Shown: in pieces, positions 1-8,194 of the stretch
How positions within the stretch are numbered: the stretch's first letter is position 1
Layout of the letters: each line of letters begins with the position of its first letter
Source of the DNA: CAZGMJ01 sp964526785
Lineage (GTDB): Bacteria > Planctomycetota > Phycisphaerae > Sedimentisphaerales > Anaerobacaceae
Assembly (NCBI GenBank): GCA_964526785.1
Contig: CAZGMJ010000051.1
Coordinates: 1 to 37,934, forward strand
DNA length: 37,934 nt
Direction of reading: 5' to 3'
Program-made: the position numbers and the translations under genes
The notes under the pieces: model-generated
The model's database searches: none
Told to the model about the DNA's origin: nothing
What the model saw: only the letters and a program-made list of their open reading frames with translations

Positions 1-30
1 CATACTCATACGATCTGAAATCATATATGT

Positions 31-696
31 TCAATAAATTATGCTCGGGTTAGTATATGGAACGTAGCAGAAGAACGGCCGCCTGCGGTTCTGCTCGATG
101 AAGCCCAGGGCTGCATCGGTGAGCACGTCGGAAATATAGCCTTTGGGACGGACGAAGCGGTTGTTGTGCTGAAGTGTCGTGTCGAAGTAGTTGTTCCAGT
201 GACCGCCGCAAAAGCCGAGAAACTCATCGAAGCCCTGGCCGTTGGGGTTGTGGGGATAATGTGCGCCGTTGTGCCACTTGCCGAAGCAGCCCGTTGCGTA
301 GCCGGCCTGTTTGAGGGCTTCGGCGATGGTAACCTCCTCGCTGCGCATGTTCTCGCGGCCCCGAGTGACGCCATGCGTACCGGTTCGCAAATGATAGCGA
401 CCGGTCAGCAGGCTCGCGCGAGTCGGAGCGCAGACAGGACTGACGAAGAACCGTTCGAAACGCGCCCCCTGAGCAGCAAGCGAGTCCATTACCGGCGTAT
501 CGAGCACGGCGTTGCCATGCGAATGGATGTCGCCCCAACCCTGGTCATCCGTCACAATGAGAACAACGTTCGGATGGTTGGCGTCGAAGGCGTCGCGGGC
601 GGACCGGCCGCAACCGGAAAGAACGGTCGCAATCGGCAGTGACGCCGCAAGAAATCCGGCATTTGTCAGGAATTCTCTGCGTGTCTGACTTTGCAT
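31..696 (-). CDS. Sulfatase (S1 family), C-terminally truncated
   Basis: N-terminal half of an S1 (arylsulfatase-type) sulfatase, which hydrolyses sulfate esters on glycans or small molecules. The ATG at 696 is chosen because AGAAGGGGA lies just upstream; an open extension to 837 has no such support and would overlap the upstream gene. Residues 6-29 form a Tat leader (TRREFL) ending in an LSGC lipobox, so export and lipid anchoring are likely. The metal-binding DDQGWGD begins at residue 50. The formylglycine signature CAPTR has Cys89, followed by TGR. A GKW motif follows. The frame stops at 31-33 after 221 residues, whereas the family usually has 450 or more, and the last residues diverge from the expected YNTPHSP-like stretch. 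It lies 16 bp after the next sulfatase, probably one operon. It may be a real truncation or a contig-edge artefact. Confidence 0.8.
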   Translation of the reverse strand: MQSQTRREFLTNAGFLAASLPIATVLSGCGRSARDAFDANHPNVVLIVTDDQGWGDIHSHGNAVLDTPVMDSLAAQGARFERFFVSPVCAPTRASLLTGRYHLRTGTHGVTRGRENMRSEEVTIAEALKQAGYATGCFGKWHNGAHYPHNPNGQGFDEFLGFCGGHWNNYFDTTLQHNNRFVRPKGYISDVLTDAALGFIEQNRRRPFFCYVPYTNPSIIY

Positions 697-712
697 GGTC
701 GGTCCCCTTCTC

Positions 713-2488
713 TTACCCCAACCGCTTGACATAGACGTAGTATGCTCCCCGCGAATTGCCCGCATCATCCGAGAACCACGTCTGGAGGCGGGCCGGACCG
801 GCCTTGAGGTGTGTCTGGAAAAGTACGCCCCTGGCATTCGCCTCGATCGGCTTGCTCAACTCGATGCCGCCTATCTTGATGCGGGCGGTTGCAGCATCTA
901 TGGCTTTGCCGCCGTCGACAGCACCGGTGATCGGTGCGTCCACTTCTTTCGGCCAGCGGCGCAATTCCAACTCGTAACGTCCGTCCCTCGCAACGTCCAC
1001 GGCCCAGAAACCATTGCCTTCGGCACCATTGCGAACCGCATGCTGGCTCCACGGCACTCGCGGCCCATGCCAGTCATGCGACATCAAGCGGGTCGGATTC
1101 TCGTGGTTCGAGCCAAGAACGATTCGGCAGTATTCGTCGAACCGCTCGGAGACATCTTCCCACCAGCGTTCGTAGGCGCCACGCAACTTGCTGACAGTCT
1201 CCGGATGATGATCGGCGATATCTTTCCTCTGTCCGGGATCTTGTTCAATGTCGTACAGCTCTTTGCCGTTCACCAGTCGCCAGCGATCGGTCATGACAGC
1301 GCTCTTGCGCCATTTCTGCGGATGTTCTATGCGCTGCGAATCGGTAACGATGATCCGCTCGCCAAAAGCCTCGTCCCGGCCGCGGAGCAGAGGGGTTATG
1401 TCCGCACCGTCGAATCGGATGCTGCGCGGCGGCTTAAGCTCACACAAGCCGATAAGCGTCGGCAGCAAGTCGATGTGCGCCGTCAGGCGATTGACATCCC
1501 GTCCGCCCGTCATTCCGCCGGCCGGCCATCTTACGAAGCACGGCACACGATGGCCGCCGTCGTACTCGCTGCCCTTGGTGCCGCGCATCCGGGCGTTGAA
1601 GCCCTTGCCGCCACGGAAGCCCGCAGCCGTACCGTTGTCCGTCATGAAGATCAGAATGGTATCGTCTTCGAGGTCCAGTTCTCGCAGTTGGCGCGTCAGG
1701 CGTCCCATATTCTCGTCAATATTCGTGATCATGCCATAGAAGTTGGCGTTCGGGACGTCCTGTCCCTCGTACATTTCACTGTACCGCTCGGGGACGTTAT
1801 ATGGCCCGTGCGGCGCGTTGGTTGTCAGGTAGACGAAGAACGGGCGGTTCCTGTTGTTCTCGATGAACCGCATGGCGCCGTCGAACCAGATATCCGTGCA
1901 ATACCCCTGGTATTTCCTGGCCACCCCGTTGTGGAAGTACGTGTCGTCTGAATAGTCGTTGCCCCAGTAATCGGGCCCCTGCCCGACCCCCCCGCCGCGA
2001 TGAACGAGAGCCTCCTGAAAGCCCCGATCCGACGGGCGGAAGGGAAAATTGTCGCCCAGGTGCCACTTTCCAAATATGCCCGTTCGATAGCCGTTTGCCC
2101 CGAAAGCGTCGGCCATCGTCATTTCGTCTTTCCGCAACAGGGACCTGCCCATGATGGTATGCCATACGCCGGTCCGGTTGCAATATCGACCAGTCATCAG
2201 AGCCGCACGCGTAGGCGAGCACGTCGGTCCCACGTGGAAATCGGTCAGACGCAGACTCTCCTCGTACAGCCTGTCCAGATTGGGTGTCTTGATGATGGAG
2301 TTGCCGTGGCAGCCGAGGTCGCCATAGCCCTGGTCGTCGGTTATGACCAGAACAACATTGGGGCGATTGCCTGTGCCGGCGCCCGCGCCGGTCGAGGCCG
2401 CACACCCGGGCAATATCGACCATGCCTGCGCGGAAACCGCTGCTGCGCCAAGACTTCGGAGAAACTGTCGTCGATTTTGTCTGCTCAT
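713..2488 (-). CDS. Sulfatase (S1 family), Tat-exported lipoprotein
   Basis: Full-length S1-family sulfatase of 591 aa, which hydrolyses sulfate esters after conversion of its cysteine to formylglycine. Visible are a Tat leader (RRQFLRS, residues 6-12), an LPGC lipobox near residue 29, the metal site ITDDQGYGD around 49-57, and CSPTRAALMTGR with the modified Cys90. GKWHLGDN and MTDNGT motifs follow. The C-terminal part after about residue 480 resembles a small beta domain. The start has AGGAG 6 nt upstream. The second sulfatase follows 16 bp downstream, and the M16 peptidase genes end 45 bp upstream. The substrate cannot be read from the sequence; the nearby FucP and carbohydrate genes suggest a sulfated glycan. 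No formylglycine-generating enzyme is in the window. Confidence 0.93.
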   Translation of the reverse strand: MSRQNRRQFLRSLGAAAVSAQAWSILPGCAASTGAGAGTGNRPNVVLVITDDQGYGDLGCHGNSIIKTPNLDRLYEESLRLTDFHVGPTCSPTRAALMTGRYCNRTGVWHTIMGRSLLRKDEMTMADAFGANGYRTGIFGKWHLGDNFPFRPSDRGFQEALVHRGGGVGQGPDYWGNDYSDDTYFHNGVARKYQGYCTDIWFDGAMRFIENNRNRPFFVYLTTNAPHGPYNVPERYSEMYEGQDVPNANFYGMITNIDENMGRLTRQLRELDLEDDTILIFMTDNGTAAGFRGGKGFNARMRGTKGSEYDGGHRVPCFVRWPAGGMTGGRDVNRLTAHIDLLPTLIGLCELKPPRSIRFDGADITPLLRGRDEAFGERIIVTDSQRIEHPQKWRKSAVMTDRWRLVNGKELYDIEQDPGQRKDIADHHPETVSKLRGAYERWWEDVSERFDEYCRIVLGSNHENPTRLMSHDWHGPRVPWSQHAVRNGAEGNGFWAVDVARDGRYELELRRWPKEVDAPITGAVDGGKAIDAATARIKIGGIELSKPIEANARGVLFQTHLKAGPARLQTWFSDDAGNSRGAYYVYVKRLG

Positions 2489-2533
2489 CTTTTGCTCCTC
2501 TGTCTCACTGGTGTTCCCGGCCGCACGCAGTCT

Positions 2534-3766
2534 TTACGCACCGGCGCCGTCTTCAGGCCCGATCGCGAACTGCGTGAAATCGCTCAGATCGAAAGCGTCG
2601 GTCAGATCGTGGATGTCCTGTATCGTCACCGACTTGATCGCGTCAATATCCTGCTCGACCGTTCGGTGCTCCTGGAGATACATCCAGTTCATGCCCACGT
2701 CGAGCAACCGCCCCATCGGCAGTTCGTTCTTGAGAACCAGTGCGCTGACGATCTTATTCTTTGCCTTCTGCAGTTCATCTTCCGTGATCTTGTCGCTGGC
2801 CAGAGATCGCAGGATGCCGTTGACGATATCCATCACCTGCGCGACGTTCTTCCTGCCGCAACGAATGTACGTGCAGAACATCCCGGTGCCGTCCATCGCA
2901 TAGTGTTGCAGGCTGGCGGCCTCGGCCAGCGCCTTGTCGACGAGTTCCCAGAAGAAGCGCGAACCCACGTCGTCGCCGACAATCATGCCAAGCAGGGTCG
3001 CTGCAAATCGCCCGGGATCCTGCGCCGAGGCAGACTTGCTGATCAGGCAGATATGCTCCAGGGCCAGGTTCTTCTTCGTGATGCGATCACGCCGCCCGCT
3101 GCCGGGCGGGTCGTCAAGCGTGCGGTCCGCCTGTCGGGCCTGCCATTGGGAACATTTCTCCTCGGCCAATGCGCACAGCGCCTGCCAGTCGAAATTGCCC
3201 GCGCAGGCCAGTATGCAGTTATCCGCGGCATATCGACGGGAGAAGTACTCGCGCATTCGATCCGCCGTCAACGCGTCAATGCTTTCGACGCTGCCAAGGA
3301 CGCTGTAGCCGCAGGGATGCCCGTCGTAATGCAGCGTCCTGCACCGGTCGATCACATCAAAGCTGGGCAGATCCTGGTACATGGCGATTTCTTCCTTGAT
3401 GACGTTCTTCTCGATGTCGAAATCTTCGTCCCGCAGCGCCGGTCGCAACAATTGCATCCACAGGTCCGCCACTTCCATCAGATACTCGGGCAGCACGGCG
3501 GCGTAATACACCGTGCTCTCCTCGCTCGTGAACGCATTGAATTGCGCACCGGTCTTGTCGAAAGCCTGATTCACCTCCAGCGGCCCCATCGTCTCGGTGC
3601 CTTTGAAGAGCATGTGTTCGAGAAAGTGCGAGACTCCGTTGATATCCATCGTCTCATCGCGCGAACCGGTGCGAACGAAGAAGCCTATACCGGCGGATTT
3701 GGCCGCCTTGTTGAGTTCGCCTATGATCGTCAAGCCGTTTGGCAATGTGTGCTTCTTGAATTCCAT
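2534..3766 (-). CDS. M16 zinc peptidase, catalytic subunit
   Basis: M16B (pitrilysin/processing peptidase-like) metallopeptidase subunit of 410 aa from ATG 3766; a TTG at 3772 is also in frame. The inverted zinc motif HFLEH (residues 47-51) and a downstream acidic patch IKEEIAMY about 75 residues later give the full zinc site. The C-terminal half lacks the usual R/Y substrate-clamp motif: where partners read REKRGLCY, this protein reads VDKALAEAASLQHY. The gene begins 2 nt after the stop of the upstream M16 gene, so translation is probably coupled and the two products likely form a heterodimer. No signal peptide is visible, so a cytoplasmic role in peptide degradation or processing is likely. 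Confidence 0.9.
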   Translation of the reverse strand: MEFKKHTLPNGLTIIGELNKAAKSAGIGFFVRTGSRDETMDINGVSHFLEHMLFKGTETMGPLEVNQAFDKTGAQFNAFTSEESTVYYAAVLPEYLMEVADLWMQLLRPALRDEDFDIEKNVIKEEIAMYQDLPSFDVIDRCRTLHYDGHPCGYSVLGSVESIDALTADRMREYFSRRYAADNCILACAGNFDWQALCALAEEKCSQWQARQADRTLDDPPGSGRRDRITKKNLALEHICLISKSASAQDPGRFAATLLGMIVGDDVGSRFFWELVDKALAEAASLQHYAMDGTGMFCTYIRCGRKNVAQVMDIVNGILRSLASDKITEDELQKAKNKIVSALVLKNELPMGRLLDVGMNWMYLQEHRTVEQDIDAIKSVTIQDIHDLTDAFDLSDFTQFAIGPEDGAGA

Positions 3767-3768
3767 AT

Positions 3769-5007
3769 TCAACTCAGTTTCATTTGTACCGGTTTGGGAC
3801 CAATGGTCACAACCGTGAAATCCTCGAACGCATTCTCTCTGACAAACGCCGTCACCGACTCCACCGTTACCTTTTCGATGGCCTCCTTGATCTCGTCGAG
3901 CGTACGGACACGGCCGAGCACGTAGTAGTCGCGTCCAACGCCTGCGGCCCTGCTGCTCGACGACTCGCTCTGAAGGATCAGGTTGCTCTTGAGCCCCGCC
4001 TTGGCCCGCTGCAGTTCTTCTTCGGTAATGCCATCCCCGAGGCCGCGGAACTGCTCGGCCACAACATCGAGCGTCTCCTGGGCCTTATCGGGCGTCGTGC
4101 CTGCGTAGCACATAATTCCCGCGGCATTCTTGAGACTGTGATATCGGGCGCCGATTGCATAGCAAAGCCCGCGTTTCTCCCGGACTTCCGTGAACAGCCT
4201 GGCGCTCATTCCGCCGGAAAGAATGGAAATCGCCACGCGCGCATCATAGTAGCGTTCATCGCCCGGGGCCACCGTCGGTGTCATCAAACCGATATGCACC
4301 TGGGAACCCTCGTTCGGAATGTGCACGTACGGCTCACCTTTGCCTCCCAGCGCGGGCATCTTCGGCCTGCGATCTTCCGCAGTTCCGAAAAGCCCCTCGA
4401 CCTGCTCGGCCAGGGAATTGAAATCGTACTTGCCGGCGACGGCCAGGATCGTCTGCGGCATGCTGAATTTCTCCCTGATGACTTCCCGGATGCAATCGCT
4501 GGTCAGGGACTCCAGTTCATCAATGCGGCCGACCGTGCTGCGTCCAAGAGGAGCGCGATAGAAATGCTCCCGCAACTGGATCATCACCTTCTGCCGCGGG
4601 TTATCGTCCATCGAGCGCACACCGTCGAGCGCCAGAAGCCTGGCCAGATCGAACTGCTCCTCCAGCAGCGTCGGCCGGAGCAGGATATCGGCGTACAGCG
4701 CGAGTGCCTCGGTCAGCTTTGCCGCCTCGAGCGCGGCTCCGACGGTGAGGTGCGAACTGTTGGTTGAACTCGAGCGATGCAATCCCAGCCCGTCCAGCGC
4801 ATCGCTGAGCTGTCTGCTGTTCAAATCTCCCGCGCCGCGGAAGACCCAGTCCGTAATAACGTTGCCTGCGCCGCAGCACCCTTCGGGCAGTGTGGCCGCT
4901 CCGGCCGGCAGCATAAAACCGAAAGCCGCCGATTCGACTTCCGCCATCGGCTCAGCCAGAAGCACCATTCCATTGCTCAGGATGCGTTTGTCCAGTCGTT
5001 CCGTCAT
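3769..5007 (-). CDS. M16 peptidase homologue, non-catalytic subunit
   Basis: M16B-family protein of 412 aa. ATG 5007 is chosen because GAGGAAT stands just upstream and similarity to M16 proteins begins at residue 1; the open frame runs on to 5286 without family similarity. The zinc motif is lost: the HxxEH position reads NVITD (residues 49-53). The C-terminal R/Y pair is kept in REKRGLCYAIG (R279, Y283). It is therefore unlikely to hydrolyse peptides alone and probably supplies substrate binding to the zinc-bearing product of the next gene, which starts 2 nt after this stop. Split M16B pairs of this type are known, for example the Sphingomonas Sph2681/Sph2682 heterodimer. Confidence 0.88.
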   Translation of the reverse strand: MTERLDKRILSNGMVLLAEPMAEVESAAFGFMLPAGAATLPEGCCGAGNVITDWVFRGAGDLNSRQLSDALDGLGLHRSSSTNSSHLTVGAALEAAKLTEALALYADILLRPTLLEEQFDLARLLALDGVRSMDDNPRQKVMIQLREHFYRAPLGRSTVGRIDELESLTSDCIREVIREKFSMPQTILAVAGKYDFNSLAEQVEGLFGTAEDRRPKMPALGGKGEPYVHIPNEGSQVHIGLMTPTVAPGDERYYDARVAISILSGGMSARLFTEVREKRGLCYAIGARYHSLKNAAGIMCYAGTTPDKAQETLDVVAEQFRGLGDGITEEELQRAKAGLKSNLILQSESSSSRAAGVGRDYYVLGRVRTLDEIKEAIEKVTVESVTAFVRENAFEDFTVVTIGPKPVQMKLS

Positions 5008-5375
5008 ATAGATTCCTCTATCATTGACATAGCCAAAGCGGCATGTTAACAGGTGCAAACGCCTCTTCCCAGCAAAAAACCATGAAATGCGCAGACGGCG
5101 GATGTACTGCGTATCACCGCGGGGTTTGTCCGGCTGCTCGTGCCCGCCGGAAACACCAGGGCAATCAGACCGCCTTCGGCACAACCAGCATGGTACCGAC
5201 CGCGATTCCGCAGAGCCGCCAACCGCCCCGGCCGTCACAGGGTTTGCTGAGAAAGTCCGTGGATATGTTCGGAGAGTATTTGTCAATCGGAGGACGTTCT
5301 GCTATTCTGGATGCGAATTGGGGGTGGCACAGAGTATAATGATGGGCTGTCGCGCAATGTTGAAGGAGGTTGCCA
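5008..5375. other. Intergenic region between divergent M16 and PurF-like genes
   Basis: These 368 bp separate the divergent genes starting at 5007 and 5376. A promoter for the plus-strand gene is annotated separately at 5280-5308. No gene is convincing here. On the minus strand a short frame near 5170-5230 loosely resembles the tail of a LysM domain (GTMLVVPK), but no complete domain can be assembled, so it is at most a relic. Confidence 0.5.
5280..5308 (+). promoter_or_regulatory. Sigma-70-type promoter of the PurF-like gene
   Basis: TTGTCA (5280-5285), a 17-bp spacer and TATTCT (5303-5308) preceded by TGC, an extended -10. The predicted transcript starts about 60 nt before the ATG at 5376. 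A second TATAAT at 5335-5340 lacks a matching -35. Confidence 0.55.
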
Positions 5376-6869
5376 ATGAGTGGCATGTTCGGTATCGTCT
5401 CGAAAGACGACTGCGCCGAGACGCTGTTCTACGGAACGGATTATCATTCGCATCTCGGCACGGAATACGGCGGTGTGGTGGTTTTAGGCGATGAATTTAC
5501 TCGGCAGATTCACGATCTGCGCCAGAGCCAGTTCAAATCCAAGTTCTGCGAGGACTACAGAACGATGCGGGGCAACAAGGGCATCGGCGTCATCAGTGCC
5601 CTGGAAGAGCAGCCTATCTATCTCAATTCGCGTTTCGGCCCGTTCTGCCTGGCCACAAATGGCATTATTGAGAATGCCGGAGAGATTGCGGCGGATCTGC
5701 TCAAGAAAGGTATATCCTTCAGTGAAGTCAGCGGAAAGGGTGTCAACGGGACCGAACTAGTGGCCAAACTCATCAGCCAGGGAAGCGACCTGGTGGATGG
5801 GATCGAGAAGATGTTTGGGCGAATCGGTGGTTCGTGCTCCGTTTTGCTGCTGAACCGAACCGGGATTCTCGCCGCACGCGACCGCTTCGGCTACACGCCG
5901 CTGGTAGTCGGCAAGAGCAAGGGGGCGTGGGCTGTCACGACCGAGACCTGCGGTCTTGCGAATCTCGATTTCGAAATCGTCAAATACCTCGAGCCGGGCG
6001 AGGTTGTCCTGATTAACGAGGACGGCATGGTCCAGCAGCGCCCCGGCAGATCCAAGACACGCCAAACGTGCGCTTTCTTGTGGTTATATACGGGTTTTCC
6101 GGCGTCCAGCTATGACGGCGTGAATGCCGAGATCGTTCGTGAGCGATGCGGACGGTTCCTGGCCAGGCGAGACAAGGACATCTCCATCGACGTCGTCTCG
6201 GGTGTGCCGGATTCCGGGATCGCGCACGGTCTGGGATACGCAATGGAATCGGGAAAGCCGTTCCGCCGGCCGCTGGTCAAATACACGCCGGGCTACGGCC
6301 GAAGTTATACACCGCCAACGCAGGACCGGCGAGATCTGATCGCCAGAATGAAACTCGTCCCAATTGAGGAGGTCATTCGGGGCAACAGTATTGTGGTGTG
6401 CGAGGATTCTATTGTACGGGGAACGCAATTGAAGAATTTCACCGTGAACAAGCTCTGGAACTGCGGCGCCCGGCAGATCCACGTTCGAGCCGCGTGCCCG
6501 CCGCTGATGTTCCCCTGTCGGTTTAATCTCTCAACGCGGAGCATTGACGAACTGGCGGCCCGCAAGGCCATTCGTGACATCGAAGGACACGACCTGGTTG
6601 ATGTCAGCGGGTATATTGACCACCGCTCTGCGGGCTACAAACGCATGGTGGATTGGATCGCCAGGGACCTGGGCGTCACATCCCTGCGTTACCAGACGGT
6701 GGATGATATGGTGGCGGCCATCGGCCTGCCGGCCAACAAACTGTGCACGTACTGCTGGACGGGCAAGTGTCCGAAGGGCGCCTGCCATCGCACATCCATC
6801 GACATCGCGGAAGTCAAAGGCAAAAAGCGCATGACCGACCTGGAAAAGGCCCAGCAGAAACTCTGGTAG
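5376..6869 (+). CDS. PurF-like amidophosphoribosyltransferase homologue without nucleophilic Cys
   Basis: A 497-aa protein with the two-domain layout of glutamine PRPP amidotransferase: an N-terminal Ntn-hydrolase glutaminase fold and a C-terminal phosphoribosyltransferase. ATG 5376 is fixed by GAAGGAGGT ending 6 nt upstream. The N-terminus reads MSGMFGIVSK where PurF reads MCGIFGI, so the catalytic Cys1 is replaced by Ser. The PRPP-binding motif CEDSIVRGT (about residues 342-350) is intact. PCRF and CTYCWTGKC near the C-terminus (Cys457 and Cys460) match positions that hold an Fe-S cluster in Bacillus-type PurF. Similar proteins occur beside true PurF in several anaerobes. Glutamine-dependent activity is therefore unlikely; it could use ammonia or another amine, or act as a regulator. 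No other purine gene is nearby, so I assign no symbol. Confidence 0.85.
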   Translation: MSGMFGIVSKDDCAETLFYGTDYHSHLGTEYGGVVVLGDEFTRQIHDLRQSQFKSKFCEDYRTMRGNKGIGVISALEEQPIYLNSRFGPFCLATNGIIENAGEIAADLLKKGISFSEVSGKGVNGTELVAKLISQGSDLVDGIEKMFGRIGGSCSVLLLNRTGILAARDRFGYTPLVVGKSKGAWAVTTETCGLANLDFEIVKYLEPGEVVLINEDGMVQQRPGRSKTRQTCAFLWLYTGFPASSYDGVNAEIVRERCGRFLARRDKDISIDVVSGVPDSGIAHGLGYAMESGKPFRRPLVKYTPGYGRSYTPPTQDRRDLIARMKLVPIEEVIRGNSIVVCEDSIVRGTQLKNFTVNKLWNCGARQIHVRAACPPLMFPCRFNLSTRSIDELAARKAIRDIEGHDLVDVSGYIDHRSAGYKRMVDWIARDLGVTSLRYQTVDDMVAAIGLPANKLCTYCWTGKCPKGACHRTSIDIAEVKGKKRMTDLEKAQQKLW

Positions 6870-6886
6870 CCTCCGGCGCCTGTTCT

Positions 6887-8113
6887 CTACGGCTCGGTGC
6901 GGTTCTTCCGGGAACCTGCGTAGAGCTCGTACTTCAGCAGGCGACATTCAATGCCGGCGTTGAAAAAGGGCAGGCGGCGACTCGTCCGAAGACCTACGGC
7001 CTTAGCCAGATCGAGATTTCCTGTGAATATGTAGCCGGTATAGCCGGGGCATTTCTGCTTGAAGAAGTCGCCGATGCGATTGTACGTCTTGCGCAGTCGG
7101 TTCTTCTCGCCCATGCGCATGCCGTATTCGGGATTGAGGATGATAATGCCCGGTTCGGCAGGTATGGGGGTAGCTGCAAAATCGCACACGTCAAAATCGA
7201 TCAAATGGTCGACTCCCGCTGTCATTGCATTCTTGCGGGCGGCCTCGACGGCGTCGGCGTCAATGTCCGTTGCGAGTATGGGTGCGGGTCTGAAGGCCGC
7301 CTTGCCTCCGCGCGTCTTGCTCTTTTTGAGGGCGGTCTGTCGCATTTCCTGCCAGGCATCGCGATCGAAGTGTTTGACGTGCATGAAGCTGTAGTTGTCA
7401 CGGAGCAGACCGGCCGGTCGCCGCGACGCAATGAGGGCCGCTTCAATGGGAAGCGTCCCGCTGCCGCACATGGGGCACACCAGCGGTTGGGATCCGTCGT
7501 AATCGGTCGCCATGATGATCGCCGCAGCCAGGGATTCACGGAGCGGAGCTTTGTGCGGCATACGGCGGTAACCGCGATCCGATATCTTGCGTCCGGATGT
7601 GTTGAGATATAGCCAGCAATTGCCGGCCTTCCAGTAGATTTGGATGACGACGTTGTCGCGGTCCTTGCCCGAATCCGGCCGGGAACCGGTCCGCCCGGCG
7701 ATGCGGTCCACGATGGCGTCCTTGACCTTGAGACTGGCGTACATCGTGTTGTCGATTGACGGGGTGTCGATCTTGCCGACCACACTGAGGTATTCCTCCG
7801 GCGAGATGATCTGTTCCCACGGAACTTCTGCCACGTTGCGATATAATTCGTCGGGACAGTTGCATTCGAAATGTTTGAGCAGAAACAACACGTTATTGGC
7901 GGTTCGCAGATGGAGATTGAGGTACATCGCGTCGCGCAGATCGCCCTGTAGTTCCAGGCCCGTGCTGTGGGTCATGCCGGGCTCATAGCCAAACTTCCTG
8001 AGTTCCATGCTCACATACTCCACCAGCCCGGGCGAACAGGTAATCAGGATCGTGCTGCTTTGGCTCGAATCTATCGTCTGCTGTTTGTCGGTCTCGTGGG
8101 ACATGTGCACCAT
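6887..8113 (-). CDS. THUMP-domain class I SAM-dependent RNA methyltransferase (RlmL/YpsC-like)
   Basis: A 408-aa putative 23S rRNA guanine-N2 methyltransferase. An N-terminal THUMP RNA-binding region (about residues 50-170) is followed by a Rossmann methyltransferase domain. SAM-binding motif I is CPMCGSGT (213-220), the acidic residue after the next strand is in ATDIDADAV (about 281-289), and the catalytic loop is NPEYG (327-331) where most relatives have NPPYG. The gene converges on the PurF-like gene with 17 bp between stops. ATG 8113 is used; ATG 8104 is equally possible and neither has a strong ribosome binding site. The target base is inferred from the family. Confidence 0.88.
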   Translation of the reverse strand: MVHMSHETDKQQTIDSSQSSTILITCSPGLVEYVSMELRKFGYEPGMTHSTGLELQGDLRDAMYLNLHLRTANNVLFLLKHFECNCPDELYRNVAEVPWEQIISPEEYLSVVGKIDTPSIDNTMYASLKVKDAIVDRIAGRTGSRPDSGKDRDNVVIQIYWKAGNCWLYLNTSGRKISDRGYRRMPHKAPLRESLAAAIIMATDYDGSQPLVCPMCGSGTLPIEAALIASRRPAGLLRDNYSFMHVKHFDRDAWQEMRQTALKKSKTRGGKAAFRPAPILATDIDADAVEAARKNAMTAGVDHLIDFDVCDFAATPIPAEPGIIILNPEYGMRMGEKNRLRKTYNRIGDFFKQKCPGYTGYIFTGNLDLAKAVGLRTSRRLPFFNAGIECRLLKYELYAGSRKNRTEP

Positions 8114-8122
8114 CGCCTGGAT

Positions 8123-8161
8123 AAAACGACAGCCGGGCCGCGATTGCCATTCGCGACCCGG
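8123..8161 (-). terminator. Hairpin terminator after the NIPSNAP gene
   Basis: On the minus strand an 11-bp GC-rich stem (one G-U pair) spans 8161-8133 with a 7-nt loop and is followed after a few bases by TTTT (8126-8123). It lies between the NIPSNAP stop at 8195 and the methyltransferase start at 8113, so it may end the sugar-cluster transcript. The U run is short, so termination may be partial. Confidence 0.55.
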
Positions 8162-8194
8162 ATCAACTGCTTTTCACCGTTTGACACGTCTCGC

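Noticed and set aside
695..1951. Long plus-strand frame of 418 codons opposite the second sulfatase
   Set aside because: It is the antisense of a clear sulfatase, has no family motifs and no ribosome binding site; GC-rich codon use keeps such shadows open.
2000..3925. Plus-strand frame of 641 codons across the M16 and sulfatase genes
   Set aside because: Antisense of two well-supported genes with no recognisable domain.
5087..5286. LysM-like tail GTMLVVPK on the minus strand upstream of the M16 gene
   Set aside because: Only the end of a domain is suggestive; no complete LysM repeat or start signal is present.
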